A stretch of DNA of 42,238 nt from Bacteroidales bacterium (GTDB lineage: Bacteria > Bacteroidota > Bacteroidia > Bacteroidales > UBA932), in assembly GCA_017615065.1 (NCBI GenBank), contig JAGAAY010000022.1, forward strand, positions 1 through 42,238. The letters are read 5' to 3'. Each line of letters begins with the position of its first letter. The stretch's first letter is position 1. Below are positions 15,917 to 24,133 of this stretch, piece after piece. A program made the position numbers and the translations under genes. Under the pieces are notes generated by a model that saw nothing but the letters and a program-made list of their open reading frames with translations, did not search any database and was not told the origin of the DNA.

Positions 15917-17301
15917 TGTTGAAGTTTTTGCAGCAGCCGGCGTATAAACCGGCTCAGACCGGCCCCGAGGCCGATGCCAGGTACAAGAGGATGCGCCTGC
16001 AGGTATTCCTTGGCGCATTCATAGGTTACGCGGGATTCTATCTGGTTCGAAAGAACCTGTCGATGGCGATTCCGGCCATGGCCCCGCTGGGCTTTGAAAA
16101 AACGGAGCTGGGATTCGTCCTGGGCCTTAACGCAGCCGCGTATGCGTTGTCAAAGTTTTTGATGGGCAGCGTGAGCGACCGATCCAACGCCAGGGTGTTC
16201 CTGCCGCTGGGACTGATTCTCACCGCCATCTCGATGTGCTTTATGATTGTGCCAATCCAGTTCATAGGGGCCGATCATAAGGCGCTGGCAATCCTTGTCA
16301 TGGGCGTGCTCAACTTCCTTGTGGGCTGGTTCAACGGTATGGGCTGGCCTCCTTGCGGACGTGTGATGACTCACTGGTTCTCCGTGAGCGAGCGCGGCAC
16401 CATGATGAGCATCTGGAACTGCGCCCACAATGTTGGCGGAGCTTTGGTGGGCCCTATGGCAACTTACGGTGCAATGTGGTTCGGCAGCTGGTTCTACGGA
16501 GCGCATACCGACATGTACTTCCTCATCGGCACATTTGCATTCCCGGCCGCCGTGGCGCTGTTCATCGCACTGCTGGCCTACGTGCTCCTGCGCGATACGC
16601 CCCAGTCCTGCGCACTGCCGTCAATCGAGGCCTGGCGCAACGACTATCCCAAGAACTATTCGGAGAAGCATGAGGAAACCCTTACGACCAAGGAGATTTT
16701 CTTCAAGTACGTTCTCAACAACAAGTTCCTGTGGTTCATCGCCCTGGCCAACGCCTTCGTGTACATGGTGCGTTACGGCTGTCTTGACTGGGCGCCTACG
16801 ATTCTCACCGAGAAAGGCATCGACCTCAAGAGCGCCGGCTGGGCCTACTTCGCCTATGAGTTCGCCGCCATCCCGGGTACGCTGCTCTGCGGCTGGCTCA
16901 GCGACAAACTCTTCCACGGCAAACGCGCCCTGCCCACTATGCTGTTCATGGCCCTGGTGATGGTGTTCGTGGTGCTGTACTGGCTGTTTATCGACAACCT
17001 CACAGTTGTGATTATCTGCCTCATCGGCATCGGCTTCTTCATCTACGGCCCCGTTATGCTAATCGGCGTGCAGGCCCTTGACCTTGCCCCCAAGAACGCA
17101 GCAGGAACCGCCGCCGGCCTTACCGGCTTCTTCGGCTATTTCCTGGGAACCTTCATCCTGGCCAACACCGTCATCGGCCTTGTAGCCCAGACGGCTGGCT
17201 GGAGCTGGACCTTCTTCATGCTCATCGGCGCCTGCCTCCTGTCCATCTTCTTCATGGGCCTCACCTACAAAGAAGAGCGCTCGCAGCTGAAAAAGCAATA
17301 A
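15916..17301 (+). CDS. glpT: GlpT-type organophosphate:phosphate antiporter (MFS)
   Basis: The 461-aa MFS protein has twelve predicted membrane helices and the OPA family pattern: RMRLQVFLGAFIGYAGFYLVRKNLSMA at the N-terminus (with the YLVRKN segment of the substrate-binding Arg), NGMGWPPCGRVMTHWFSVSERGTMMSIWNCAHNVGG and AAGTAAGLTGFFGYFLG. This is the signature of glycerol-3-phosphate or hexose-phosphate uptake. It begins at the stop of the glycerophosphodiesterase gene, which supports glycerol-3-phosphate as substrate. It is followed by a double-hairpin repeat (17315-17416) rather than a classic terminator. Confidence 0.92.
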   Translation: MLKFLQQPAYKPAQTGPEADARYKRMRLQVFLGAFIGYAGFYLVRKNLSMAIPAMAPLGFEKTELGFVLGLNAAAYALSKFLMGSVSDRSNARVFLPLGLILTAISMCFMIVPIQFIGADHKALAILVMGVLNFLVGWFNGMGWPPCGRVMTHWFSVSERGTMMSIWNCAHNVGGALVGPMATYGAMWFGSWFYGAHTDMYFLIGTFAFPAAVALFIALLAYVLLRDTPQSCALPSIEAWRNDYPKNYSEKHEETLTTKEIFFKYVLNNKFLWFIALANAFVYMVRYGCLDWAPTILTEKGIDLKSAGWAYFAYEFAAIPGTLLCGWLSDKLFHGKRALPTMLFMALVMVFVVLYWLFIDNLTVVIICLIGIGFFIYGPVMLIGVQALDLAPKNAAGTAAGLTGFFGYFLGTFILANTVIGLVAQTAGWSWTFFMLIGACLLSIFFMGLTYKEERSQLKKQ

Positions 17302-17314
17302 TATCGCGATTCGT

Positions 17315-17416
17315 TTTCCAGTCTCGGGATCAATTTCAGGCCGATTTTGATCCCGAGATTGCTTTTTTGCCGTTTCGGGATCATTTTGAGGGCTTTTTTG
17401 ATCCCGAGTACCGATT
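17315..17416 (-). repeat. Double-hairpin repeat, copy 1 (102 bp)
   Basis: Two successive hairpins with nearly the same stem: TCTCGGGATCAA/TTGATCCCGAGA (17322-17333 with 17347-17358) and TCGGGATCA/TGATCCCGA (17375-17383 with 17399-17407). Copy 3 (25778-25879) matches over 102 bp with two mismatches and no gaps; copy 2 (18571-18658) matches over 88 bp with three differences or so. Read in the gene direction it begins 2 nt after the HEPN stop codon. Because both stems are equivalent, the whole unit can also fold as one long hairpin. Confidence 0.9.
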
Positions 17417-17418
17417 CG

Positions 17419-17772
17419 TCAAAGTAGTTCTTCAATCTGTTTCTTCAATATTGGCACATCGATCAGAGCCGAATGCCAAAGAAGTTCCGGGAGTATGGTC
17501 GCATATCCGTGCACAAGGACATGCCGCATTTTGATGATATCGTCCCAGGGGATGGTGTTGTGCTTCTCTTTGAACTCTAAGGATAGCATGTATGCCGCTT
17601 CTCCGATAATCTCCACATTCTTAACAACTGCAAAATAACGCAGTTTATCAGAATACAATTCTTCTTCAGAAAGGCCCCTGGTGAAATCGGCAATGTGATT
17701 CGAAGCTGTGATAATATCATTCAGCCGTCCGGGGTCGCGTTCAGGCTCTCTCATAGACAAGCACTTTTTCAC
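17419..17772 (-). CDS. HepT-type HEPN (DUF86) toxin
   Basis: The family is the RNase or tRNA-targeting toxin partner of MntA nucleotidyltransferase antitoxins. The 117-aa product has the HEPN helical bundle and the complete RX4HXY motif: Arg83, His88, Tyr90 in RHVLVHGY; the Tyr is the residue AMPylated by MntA in studied systems. The segment NVEIIGEAAYMLS before it is also typical. An alternative start at Met7 (17754) is plausible. The gene overlaps the end of the upstream nucleotidyltransferase gene (17741), so the pair is coupled. It ends 2 nt before the double-hairpin repeat. Confidence 0.9.
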   Translation of the reverse strand: MKKCLSMREPERDPGRLNDIITASNHIADFTRGLSEEELYSDKLRYFAVVKNVEIIGEAAYMLSLEFKEKHNTIPWDDIIKMRHVLVHGYATILPELLWHSALIDVPILKKQIEELL

Positions 17773-18511
17773 GGTTGATGCTTTCCTTGGCGAAAGGCTT
17801 TATGGAACCGCTGGCAACAAGATCGACCTTCCTCCCCAGCAGTTTTTCGAGGCTATTGATCATTCCCGCGTACTGCAAAAGGCCGATGGAGGATGATTTA
17901 TCCAGGTCGACAAGAATGTCGATATCGCTGTCAGGTTTTTCTTCCATTCTGGAGAATGAGCCGAACAGCCATGCCCGTTCGACAGGCTTTCTTACAAAGA
18001 AGTCCTGGATTGTATGAACTATCGTTACCCTCTCCTGATTGATTCGAAGCAGATGCTTGCTGATTTCTTCTTTTCTTCCCTTGCGGGCCGCGTATCTCAG
18101 AAGGCGTGATTTGTTTACGGAATACAACTCAAAGGCCCTTTGGAATTCTTTCTGAATATCTGAATCCGTCAGTGTTGCGTATTCCCTGTCCGCTTCATGA
18201 TCGACAAGTGTCTTCTCCAATTCTGGAACGGAGACACCCTGCTGAATACGTAAGGGAGATTCTGAGATAATAGGTTTAACCAAAATAAAGTCGTGCAAAT
18301 CCTCCACCATCTGATAGGCGTTCTTGATCAGGGCAACATCTTGAAACTTTTTCTTCAATGCTGCTCTGACCGATTCGCACATACTCTTGGGAACCTCCAC
18401 TACCAAATTCTTGGGCATTGCCGTAACGCAGTGGTCCATCCCTACGAATTCATCAAACAAAAGGTCCTCCACGGCCATCATCTTCGGTGATATGATACTT
18501 TTGTACTTCAT
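17741..18511 (-). CDS. MntA-type nucleotidyltransferase antitoxin with an AbiEi/DUF6577-like N-terminal domain
   Basis: 256 aa from the ATG at 18511-18509. The C-terminal domain (~160-256) is a minimal nucleotidyltransferase: GSFSRMEEKPDSDIDILVD gives Gly184-Ser185 and Asp196/Asp198, with a third acidic residue at Asp230 (KVDLV). Residues 1-~155 are extra and resemble the C-terminal part of AbiEi/DUF6577 proteins (IISESPLRIQ, then GVSVPELEKTLVDHEADRE); that assignment is from memory and is the less certain part. A TTG start at 18541 would lie inside the promoter and operator palindrome and is rejected. Partner is the HEPN gene downstream. Standalone MntA proteins are ~100-140 aa, so this is a fusion form. 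Confidence 0.8.
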   Translation of the reverse strand: MKYKSIISPKMMAVEDLLFDEFVGMDHCVTAMPKNLVVEVPKSMCESVRAALKKKFQDVALIKNAYQMVEDLHDFILVKPIISESPLRIQQGVSVPELEKTLVDHEADREYATLTDSDIQKEFQRAFELYSVNKSRLLRYAARKGRKEEISKHLLRINQERVTIVHTIQDFFVRKPVERAWLFGSFSRMEEKPDSDIDILVDLDKSSSIGLLQYAGMINSLEKLLGRKVDLVASGSIKPFAKESINREKVLVYERA

Positions 18512-18519
18512 CTCGGATG

Positions 18520-18550
18520 CAAACATACAAAAATTTGGCAATATTTCAAA
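18520..18550 (-). promoter_or_regulatory. Promoter of the nucleotidyltransferase-HEPN module
   Basis: Minus strand TTTG (18550-18547), 19-nt spacer, TATGTTTG (18527-18520). Only eight bases separate the box from the ATG, so the transcript should be leaderless or nearly so. Confidence 0.75.
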
Positions 18551-18563
18551 AAAATTGCCAAAT
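18533..18563. promoter_or_regulatory. Palindrome over the toxin-antitoxin promoter (likely operator)
   Basis: ATTTGGCAAT (18533-18542) and ATTGCCAAAT (18554-18563) are perfect inverted repeats with an 11-nt spacer, covering the TTTG box and most of the promoter spacer. That position fits autorepression. The likely binder is the antitoxin or the complex; this is an inference. Confidence 0.6.
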
Positions 18564-18570
18564 GAAAGAA

Positions 18571-18658
18571 TCTCGGGATCATTTTCAGGCCGATTTTGAT
18601 CCCGAGATTGCTATTTTGCCATTTCGGGATCATTTTGAGGGCTTTTTTGATCCCGAGA
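18571..18658 (-). repeat. Double-hairpin repeat, copy 2 (88 bp)
   Basis: Same two-hairpin unit as copy 1, in direct orientation to it. Together copies 1 and 2 bracket the nucleotidyltransferase-HEPN module. Read in the gene direction it starts about 20 nt after the TfoX-like stop codon; the extra bases contain CTCGGGGATCCC, which looks like a decayed additional half-unit. Confidence 0.88.
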
Positions 18659-18678
18659 TGAAAGGGATCCCCGAGGTA

Positions 18679-19218
18679 TTACCGCATGTCTTTCTTACGG
18701 GACACCAGGCGGGGGTAGGCGTCAACGGCATCGGCAAAGGTTAAGCCGGCGTTCTCACGCAACCAGCTTTGAAATTCCACTTTGAAACGGAAGCCCTTGC
18801 CCAGGTGCTGCTCAAAGAAAGCCCGCAGGTCCTGGGAGCATACGATGTTGGGGGCGATGGCCTCATCCAGTGAGGTTGGGACCTGGCGGTTCACCGCACT
18901 TCTTTTTGCCTTTGACCTGGACGTCATCAGTTCCGGCAGCGTTGCACGGATGATGTCCTCAAGGTAATCCCTGTCATCGACATTCGTTATATAGAAATGG
19001 TCCCTGGCGCTGGGATAAGGTGGCCGGAGCACGACTTCGTCAAGAACGGCCTCGCCGGCATCAGTCTGCTTTATATATAAGTTATTGTCGCATATCAGGC
19101 CGAACAGGACACCATCGCAATAGATGCAATAGTCTCCCATCATCTTTTTCACGGCAATCTCACCGGCGCCGGAGCACTGGTCCACGATATATTGAACAAA
19201 ATCTGAGTTACAAGCCAT
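18679..19218 (-). CDS. TfoX N-terminal domain protein with a DUF6434-like C-terminus
   Basis: The 179-aa protein has a TfoX_N fold in residues ~1-105 (AVKKMMGDYCIYCDGVLFGLICDNNLYIKQT, then PPYPSARDHFYI), found in the competence regulator TfoX/Sxy but here standing alone. Residues ~120-175 (LRAFFEQHLGKGFRFKVEFQSWLRENAGLTFADAVDAY) look like a DUF6434 domain. No enzymatic motif is visible. A ribosome site AGGAGAA precedes the start. It sits 15 nt after the tandem-GNAT gene and ends before repeat copy 2. Role unknown; the pair resembles small accessory modules rather than core genome. Confidence 0.72.
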   Translation of the reverse strand: MACNSDFVQYIVDQCSGAGEIAVKKMMGDYCIYCDGVLFGLICDNNLYIKQTDAGEAVLDEVVLRPPYPSARDHFYITNVDDRDYLEDIIRATLPELMTSRSKAKRSAVNRQVPTSLDEAIAPNIVCSQDLRAFFEQHLGKGFRFKVEFQSWLRENAGLTFADAVDAYPRLVSRKKDMR

Positions 19219-19233
19219 AATTCTCCTGTTCGT

Positions 19234-20229
19234 TTAACGCCTCATCATCTGATATGCAAACCTCTCGTCTCCGGAGGCAAGATAAATGATACCGCAGTAC
19301 TTGAAGCCATATTTCAAGATGTTGTGCTGCATAATTAAGTTATCGCGGTGGGTGTCTATACGTATGTTCCCGTCTTGGGAGAAACACCAGTCCATAATTG
19401 AATTGAACACGCCGTGCACTTCCGGATAGCTGCCGATACGGTGAACCACATGATACTGGAGCGAGTCATCCAACCACATTCCATCATAAATAGCCGCGTA
19501 CGTTGGTTCAGGAGACGGGATAAAGGCAAAGTACCCTACAATCCTCTCTCCCTGCAGGACCACGAATCCGTGGCCGCTTTCTAAGTCTTTTTGGATAACC
19601 TCCTTCGAGGGATAGCCATTCACCCACTGGCCTGTGTTCCCTGACGCCCGCATTATACCTTTGGCCGCTTCCAAAACATCCATTATTGCATCAGTTTGCC
19701 CAGTATTTGCAGCCTTGACACTCAACAGGTTCAGTCTAAGGACCCTGATCGGAGTATCCTTACCTTGTTCAAGATCCACAACAGTCTCTCCGGTGGGAAC
19801 GAATCCGCACTTTTCCATCACCCGGCCGGAAGCCGGATTGTCGATGAAATGGCCGCTGATAAGCGACTTGATTTCCGTGGTTTGGCGGATACGGTCAATC
19901 ATCATCCGTAGCGCCTCTGTGCAGATTCCCTGGTTCCAATAGGGGCGGCCTACCCAGTAGCCGATGAGGGGTTCGCCTTCGCGTGCGGGCAGGTTGCAGC
20001 TGCAGGATGGACCATAACCCATGGCACCGATTGGCTCTCCCGTCTCCTTGAGCACGATGGCCCAGGTACATGTTGCGTCGTTGAAGACAGTCCGGATAAT
20101 CTCCAGACTCTCCTCTACGCTTTTATGCGGCGGCCATCCGGCCCGGGGGCCGACCTCCGGGTCTGATGCGTATTTGAACAGTGCCGGGGCATCCGTTTCA
20201 AGCCAGGGGCGCAATATAATCCTATCCAT
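19234..20229 (-). CDS. Tandem GNAT-family acetyltransferase (two domains)
   Basis: 331 aa from the ATG at 20229-20227; the GTG at 20235 overlaps the -7 box. Residues ~1-170 form a RimJ-like GNAT domain (RIILRPWLETDAPALFKYASDPEVGP at the start, then IGYWVGRPYWNQGICTEALRMMIDRI and NPASGRVMEKCGFVPTGE). Residues ~175-331 form a second, diverged GNAT domain (GFVVLQGERIVGYFAFIPSPEPTYAAI; IRIDTHRDNLIMQHNILKYGFKYCGIIY). The substrates are unknown. It is read from a TACCTTTG box (20235-20242) only 5 nt from its ATG. The TfoX-like gene follows in the same operon. Confidence 0.85.
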   Translation of the reverse strand: MDRIILRPWLETDAPALFKYASDPEVGPRAGWPPHKSVEESLEIIRTVFNDATCTWAIVLKETGEPIGAMGYGPSCSCNLPAREGEPLIGYWVGRPYWNQGICTEALRMMIDRIRQTTEIKSLISGHFIDNPASGRVMEKCGFVPTGETVVDLEQGKDTPIRVLRLNLLSVKAANTGQTDAIMDVLEAAKGIMRASGNTGQWVNGYPSKEVIQKDLESGHGFVVLQGERIVGYFAFIPSPEPTYAAIYDGMWLDDSLQYHVVHRIGSYPEVHGVFNSIMDWCFSQDGNIRIDTHRDNLIMQHNILKYGFKYCGIIYLASGDERFAYQMMRR

Positions 20230-20234
20230 CTTCA

Positions 20235-20242
20235 CAAAGGTA
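20235..20242 (-). promoter_or_regulatory. -7 box of the tandem-GNAT gene
   Basis: TACCTTTG on the minus strand, 5 nt before the ATG and directly after the U-tract of the sppA terminator. No good TTTG is found 19 nt upstream. A leaderless transcript is implied. Confidence 0.5.
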
Positions 20243-20243
20243 C

Positions 20244-20274
20244 AAAAAAAGCCGGAAAATCTTTCGACTTTCCG
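20244..20274 (-). terminator. Terminator behind sppA and the tRNA remnant
   Basis: Stem CGGAAAGTC/GATTTTCCG (one mismatch) followed by GCTTTTTTTG on the minus strand. Its shape and position copy the terminator behind the intact initiator tRNA at 24075-24108. Confidence 0.75.
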
Positions 20275-20275
20275 A

Positions 20276-20306
20276 CTGTAGTAGCGGGGGCAGGACTCGA
20301 ACCTGC
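20276..20306 (-). pseudogene. 3' remnant of an initiator tRNA gene
   Basis: These 31 bp on the minus strand equal positions 49 onward of the intact initiator tRNA (24046-24076) with a single difference, which here restores the T-stem pair 49-65. The 5' part of the tRNA is absent. It begins 3 nt after the sppA stop codon. It is inverted relative to the intact gene. Such 3' fragments are classic scars of integration at a tRNA gene or of a rearrangement break. Confidence 0.8.
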
Positions 20307-20309
20307 CGG

Positions 20310-22076
20310 TTAGCGTATCTCGATATCGTACGGCATCCTGGCGTAGACTTCGGTGGGACGGTCCTCGTTCAGGGAGGTGAGGATGTCGGTCATGCCTTCC
20401 AGGGGGGTGCCGGTGAGGATGGTGGGGGTATTGTCCTTGTTGAGGGACATCATCAGCTGCTCCATAACGCCAAGAGGGGCGGGGCTGGTTTTGATCCTGT
20501 ACTGGGAAGGATCTTCGAATCCGGCCAGGGAGGCGGCGTAGACGACGGCGTCGGAGAGGGTGCCGATTTCATCCACAATGCCGATGCCGATGGCGTCGGC
20601 GCCGGTCCAGACGCGGCCCTGGGCGATGGCATCGACCTGCTCCACTGTCATGTTGCGGTTCTCGGCCACCATGTTCACGAAGCGTTCATAGATGTCTTCC
20701 ACGCTTGCCTGCAGGAAGGCGAGCTCGGTGGCGTCGAACGGACGGTTGAGGGCGTACATATCGCTGTGGGCGTTGGAGGCCACACTAACGAAGTTCACTC
20801 CCACTTTGCGCATGGTCTTGGAGAATTCCGGAATCATGCTGAATACGCCGATGGAGCCGGTGAGCGTGCTGGCGTTGGTGTAGATCTTACGGCAGCCGTT
20901 GGAGATCCAGTATCCGCCCGATGCGGCATAGTTGCCGTATGATGCCACAACCGGTTTTTCCTCGTTCAGGAGCGTCAGGGCGTCCTTGATCTTTTCGGAG
21001 GCGATGACGCTGCCGCCGGGAGAGTTCACGCGAAGGACCACGGCCTTCACGCTCTTGTCCTCACGGAGCTTGTCGATTTCCTGCACGAAGCGGTCTGCGG
21101 CGATCTTGTCGTATTCTTTACCATCCACTATGCTGCCATCGGCAAAGAAGATTGCCACATTGTTCTTGCCGGGGATATTTGTTGCCTTGAGCTCTGCATA
21201 TTTGCTGAATGCGACCAGGTGGAGATCCTTTTTGTCGGACACCATGGCCTGCTCGCAAAGCTTGGCGATGAGTTCTTCCCTGCTCATGAGTCCATCGGCA
21301 AGGCCGCACTCCACGAAGTCTTCCGGGAGGTTGAGCCGGAGGTTGTCGACTATATCGTTGAGCTGGTCCAACGTGATGCCGCGGGACTTGGCGATTGCGC
21401 CGCCCATCACTTTCCACATCGACTCTATCATCACCCTGTTCTGCTCCATATTCTCGGCGGAGGGGGTGTTCTTGATGAACATCTCACCGGCCGATTTATA
21501 TTTTCCGTGACGGATGAGCTGTACGTTGACGCCCAGTTTATCCAGTATGTCCTTTACGAACATCATGTTGCCGGCAAGGCCGATGACGGTGGAATTGCCG
21601 CCATGGAACGATGTGATATAGACTTTATCGGCCACAGATGCCAGATAATATGATGCGGTGGAAGGATTCTCAGTATATGCTATGACGGGTTTGCCGCTGG
21701 TGCGGAATTCCTCCAGCGCCGCACGGAATTCTTCCATGGTGGCGTTGCCTGCCGCGACTCCGTCGGCACGCAGGAAGATGAACTTCACGGCCGGGTCTTC
21801 AGCGGCAGCCTCAATCGCCTTCACGGCATCCCAGATGCCAACCGTTGCCCTGGTGTCCATGTTTCCGGAGGCGAAGGACGGCATTTGGTCGGTGGTCTGC
21901 TCGGCCAGTGTAAAATCGGCCATATTGATATCCAGGACGGCGTCGCGGGGCATTACGGTCTTGGATGAGCCGATGGCCATAGACCCTGCGATAAATAGGA
22001 AAAACAGGAAGCCGAGGATGTTCATCACCACGATTGCGGCGATAACGGCCAGCATGGTTCTTACGAATTCTTTCAT
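20310..22076 (-). CDS. sppA: Signal peptide peptidase SppA, 67K type
   Basis: SppA is a membrane-bound Ser/Lys protease that degrades leftover signal peptides. The 588-aa length matches the long two-domain type. There is one N-terminal membrane helix (~8-35). The catalytic Lys is Lys194 in [10 protein letters not shown] and the catalytic Ser is Ser386 in [12 protein letters not shown]. Residues [17 protein letters not shown] precede the latter as usual. It is divergent from hisS with overlapping promoter boxes. The gene ends 3 nt before the tRNA remnant at 20276-20306. Confidence 0.95.
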   Translation of the reverse strand: MKEFVRTMLAVIAAIVVMNILGFLFFLFIAGSMAIGSSKTVMPRDAVLDINMADFTLAEQTTDQMPSFASGNMDTRATVGIWDAVKAIEAAAEDPAVKFIFLRADGVAAGNATMEEFRAALEEFRTSGKPVIAYTENPSTASYYLASVADKVYITSFHGGNSTVIGLAGNMMFVKDILDKLGVNVQLIRHGKYKSAGEMFIKNTPSAENMEQNRVMIESMWKVMGGAIAKSRGITLDQLNDIVDNLRLNLPEDFVECGLADGLMSREELIAKLCEQAMVSDKKDLHLVAFSKYAELKATNIPGKNNVAIFFADGSIVDGKEYDKIAADRFVQEIDKLREDKSVKAVVLRVNSPGGSVIASEKIKDALTLLNEEKPVVASYGNYAASGGYWISNGCRKIYTNASTLTGSIGVFSMIPEFSKTMRKVGVNFVSVASNAHSDMYALNRPFDATELAFLQASVEDIYERFVNMVAENRNMTVEQVDAIAQGRVWTGADAIGIGIVDEIGTLSDAVVYAASLAGFEDPSQYRIKTSPAPLGVMEQLMMSLNKDNTPTILTGTPLEGMTDILTSLNEDRPTEVYARMPYDIEIR

Positions 22077-22083
22077 TGTTTTA

Positions 22084-22115
22084 TTTGTTTACGCTCACAA
22101 ATATAAGTATCTTTG
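22084..22115 (+). promoter_or_regulatory. Promoter of hisS
   Basis: TTTG (22084-22087), 20-nt spacer, TATCTTTG (22108-22115). The start codon is 19 nt downstream. Confidence 0.7.
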
Positions 22116-22118
22116 TGA
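22095..22118. promoter_or_regulatory. Back-to-back -7 boxes of sppA and hisS within a palindrome
   Basis: The minus-strand TATATTTG (22105-22098, sppA) and plus-strand TATCTTTG (22108-22115, hisS) are two bases apart and lie within TCACAAA-N10-TTTGTGA. The two promoters probably compete for polymerase. Confidence 0.55.
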
Positions 22119-22134
22119 GATTAAAAAAGATTGC

Positions 22135-23475
22135 ATGGCACAGAAACCTTCAATTCCCAAGGGCACGCGCGACTTCGGCCAGGAGGAAATGGCGCGGAGA
22201 AATTATATATTCGACACCATCCGTTCGGTATTCCGCACTTTCGGGTACAGCGAGATTGAAACTCCGGCCATGGAGAACCTTTCCACCCTGCTGGGCAAGT
22301 ATGGCGATGAGGGGGACAAACTCCTCTTCCGTATCCAGAACAGCGGCGAGAAAGCGGAGCTGCCCCCGGAGAAAGGCCTCAGGTACGATCTCACCGTGCC
22401 TTTCGCCCGCTATGTCGTGCAGCATCAGAACGAGATTTCATTCCCGTTCAAGCGTTTCCAGATCCAGCCCGTCTGGAGGGCCGACCGTCCGCAGAAGGGC
22501 CGCTACCGCGAGTTTTACCAGTGCGACGTTGATGTTGTGGGATCCACATCACTCTTAAACGAACTGGAGTTGGTGCAGATTGTGGACCGGGTGTTCACTC
22601 TGCTCGGAATCCGCGTGGCGGTAAAAATCAACAACCGCAAGGTTCTCACCGGCTTTGCGGAGATTGCCGGTGCGCCGGACAAGGTGGTTGACATCACCGT
22701 GGCCATCGACAAACTGGATAAGATCGGTCTGGAAAGCGTAGAAGCTGAAATGCGCGAAAAGGGCATTCCGGAGAGCGGAATCGAGGTTATCCGCCAGATT
22801 CTTGCGCTGTCCGGCAGCACGGAGGAGAAGATCGCCCGTATGAAGGAGATGTTCGATGGTGGCAGCGCATCAGGCGTAAAGTCGGAAATCGGCCTTGCCG
22901 GTCTGGCGGAGCTGGAGGAAACCTTCGGGCTCATAGGCACAGCCGGCATTTCCCAGCCTGTGGAACTGGACCTTTCGCTGGCCAGGGGGCTGAATTATTA
23001 CACCGGCGCAATCTTCGAAGTAAAGGCTCTGGACTGGCCCATCGGCAGCATCTGCGGTGGTGGCCGATACGATAATCTCACCGGCATTTTCGGCCTTCCG
23101 GGCCTCTCCGGCGTGGGTATTTCCTTCGGGGCCGACCGCATCTACGATGTCCTCACCGGCCTGGAAAAATTCCCTGCCGGGCTTGGCTCAGCCACAACTC
23201 TGCTCTTCGCGGTGATGGGTGCCGATGAAATGCGCTACGTTATCCCAATCGCCCGGGAGCTGCGTGGCAAGGGCGTATCCGTCGAGATTTATCCGGAGCC
23301 CTGCAAGCTCAAGAAACAGTTCGATTATGCCGACAGGAAAGCGATTCCGTTCATTTCCATAAACGGAACGGACGAAATCGCTTCAAACACCGTGAATGTA
23401 AAGAATCTGCTCAGCGGGCAGCAGAAGGCTTTCCCTGCCGCCGACCTGGACGCTATTCTTGCTTTTTTGGCTTAG
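22135..23475 (+). CDS. hisS: Histidyl-tRNA synthetase
   Basis: Charges tRNA-His. 446 aa from the ATG at 22135 ([19 protein letters not shown]); longer readings upstream run through sppA antisense and the promoter. Class II motifs: motif 2 region [29 protein letters not shown], the HisA-type [15 protein letters not shown] and the histidine-binding GGGRYDNL, then motif 3 [15 protein letters not shown]. The C-terminal anticodon-binding domain spans ~345-446. It overlaps the convergent gtrA gene by 23 nt. The tRNA-His gene itself is at 30982. Confidence 0.97.
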   Translation: MAQKPSIPKGTRDFGQEEMARRNYIFDTIRSVFRTFGYSEIETPAMENLSTLLGKYGDEGDKLLFRIQNSGEKAELPPEKGLRYDLTVPFARYVVQHQNEISFPFKRFQIQPVWRADRPQKGRYREFYQCDVDVVGSTSLLNELELVQIVDRVFTLLGIRVAVKINNRKVLTGFAEIAGAPDKVVDITVAIDKLDKIGLESVEAEMREKGIPESGIEVIRQILALSGSTEEKIARMKEMFDGGSASGVKSEIGLAGLAELEETFGLIGTAGISQPVELDLSLARGLNYYTGAIFEVKALDWPIGSICGGGRYDNLTGIFGLPGLSGVGISFGADRIYDVLTGLEKFPAGLGSATTLLFAVMGADEMRYVIPIARELRGKGVSVEIYPEPCKLKKQFDYADRKAIPFISINGTDEIASNTVNVKNLLSGQQKAFPAADLDAILAFLA

Positions 23476-23896
23476 CTTCCCTGTTATCCACTTTCTTTCC
23501 GTACACCACCAGTCTCTGGAAGGTGTACTCCGTGATGAGGTTGAAGAAGAGGTTGAGGATGGTTACGAGATACTCGTTCCAGCCCAGAGTTTCCGCCAGA
23601 TAATCTCCGCCCCACGTACTCACGGGGGTGAATACGGCATAGTATCCGGCAATCTTCAGCATCGCTATGGGCACGTTCACCGTACTCTTGAAAGTGAAGC
23701 GGCGGTTGATAAAGAAGTTCCAGATAATGGAGAGTATCAGGGCTATCAGGTAGCACGGCCAGTAACGCCATGTAGTAAGTTCATTGAGCAGGGTGAACGT
23801 AATGAACTCGATGGCACCGGCACTTGCCGATATAAGTGAGTACTTTATGGCTCTCCAGACTTCGCCGTCCCAGAAGCTTTTCTTACTTTCAGACAT
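23453..23896 (-). CDS. GtrA-family membrane protein
   Basis: GtrA proteins are small membrane proteins linked to transfer of lipid-linked sugars to surface polysaccharides. The 147-aa product has four predicted helices: [49 protein letters not shown] (the conserved NFxxxRxxTF block), [16 protein letters not shown] and [19 protein letters not shown]. The C-terminus is lysine-rich. No glycosyltransferase lies next to it, which makes its sugar unpredictable. Its 3' end overlaps hisS by 23 nt. The initiator tRNA promoter lies behind its start. Confidence 0.88.
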   Translation of the reverse strand: MSESKKSFWDGEVWRAIKYSLISASAGAIEFITFTLLNELTTWRYWPCYLIALILSIIWNFFINRRFTFKSTVNVPIAMLKIAGYYAVFTPVSTWGGDYLAETLGWNEYLVTILNLFFNLITEYTFQRLVVYGKKVDNREAKPKKQE

Positions 23897-23955
23897 TGTC
23901 AGGTTCAGGTTAACGGGCGCAAAGTTACTCTTTTTTCGGCAAAACGGTACAAAAA

Positions 23956-23986
23956 TTTGCTATTTCCAAAAATATGCGTACCTTTG
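23956..23986 (+). promoter_or_regulatory. Promoter of the initiator tRNA
   Basis: TTTG (23956-23959), 19-nt spacer, TACCTTTG (23979-23986); exact consensus, 12 nt before the tRNA. Confidence 0.85.
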
Positions 23987-23997
23987 CACTCCCATAC

Positions 23998-24070
<73 letters not shown>

Positions 24071-24074
24071 CTAC

Positions 24075-24108
24075 AGAGGAAAAATCGAGAGGTTTTTCCT
24101 CTTTTTTT
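24075..24108 (+). terminator. Terminator of the initiator tRNA
   Basis: Stem AGAGGAAAAA (24075-24084) with TTTTTCCTCT (24093-24102), 8-nt loop, then TTTTTT. Confidence 0.88.
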
Positions 24109-24110
24109 AT

Positions 24111-24118
24111 TACCTTTG
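24111..24118 (+). promoter_or_regulatory. -7 box of the DUF5674 gene pair
   Basis: TACCTTTG immediately behind the U-tract of the tRNA terminator and 15 nt before the ATG. The same terminator-then-box arrangement occurs behind the tRNA remnant at 20235-20274. Confidence 0.5.
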
Positions 24119-24133
24119 CAAAAACGCATTATC

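Noticed and set aside
17322-17408. A stop-free peptide frame through the double-hairpin repeats (pattern FRDHFEGFFDPE)
   Set aside because: The frame is open in all three copies, but a second frame is open too, the start would differ for each copy and the DNA conservation follows the stems rather than codons.
18512-18541. TTG start for the nucleotidyltransferase
   Set aside because: It would begin within the operator palindrome and upstream of the expected transcription start.
21658-22134. N-terminal extension of HisS (605-aa reading)
   Set aside because: Runs antisense to sppA and through both promoters; HisRS homology begins at [10 protein letters not shown].
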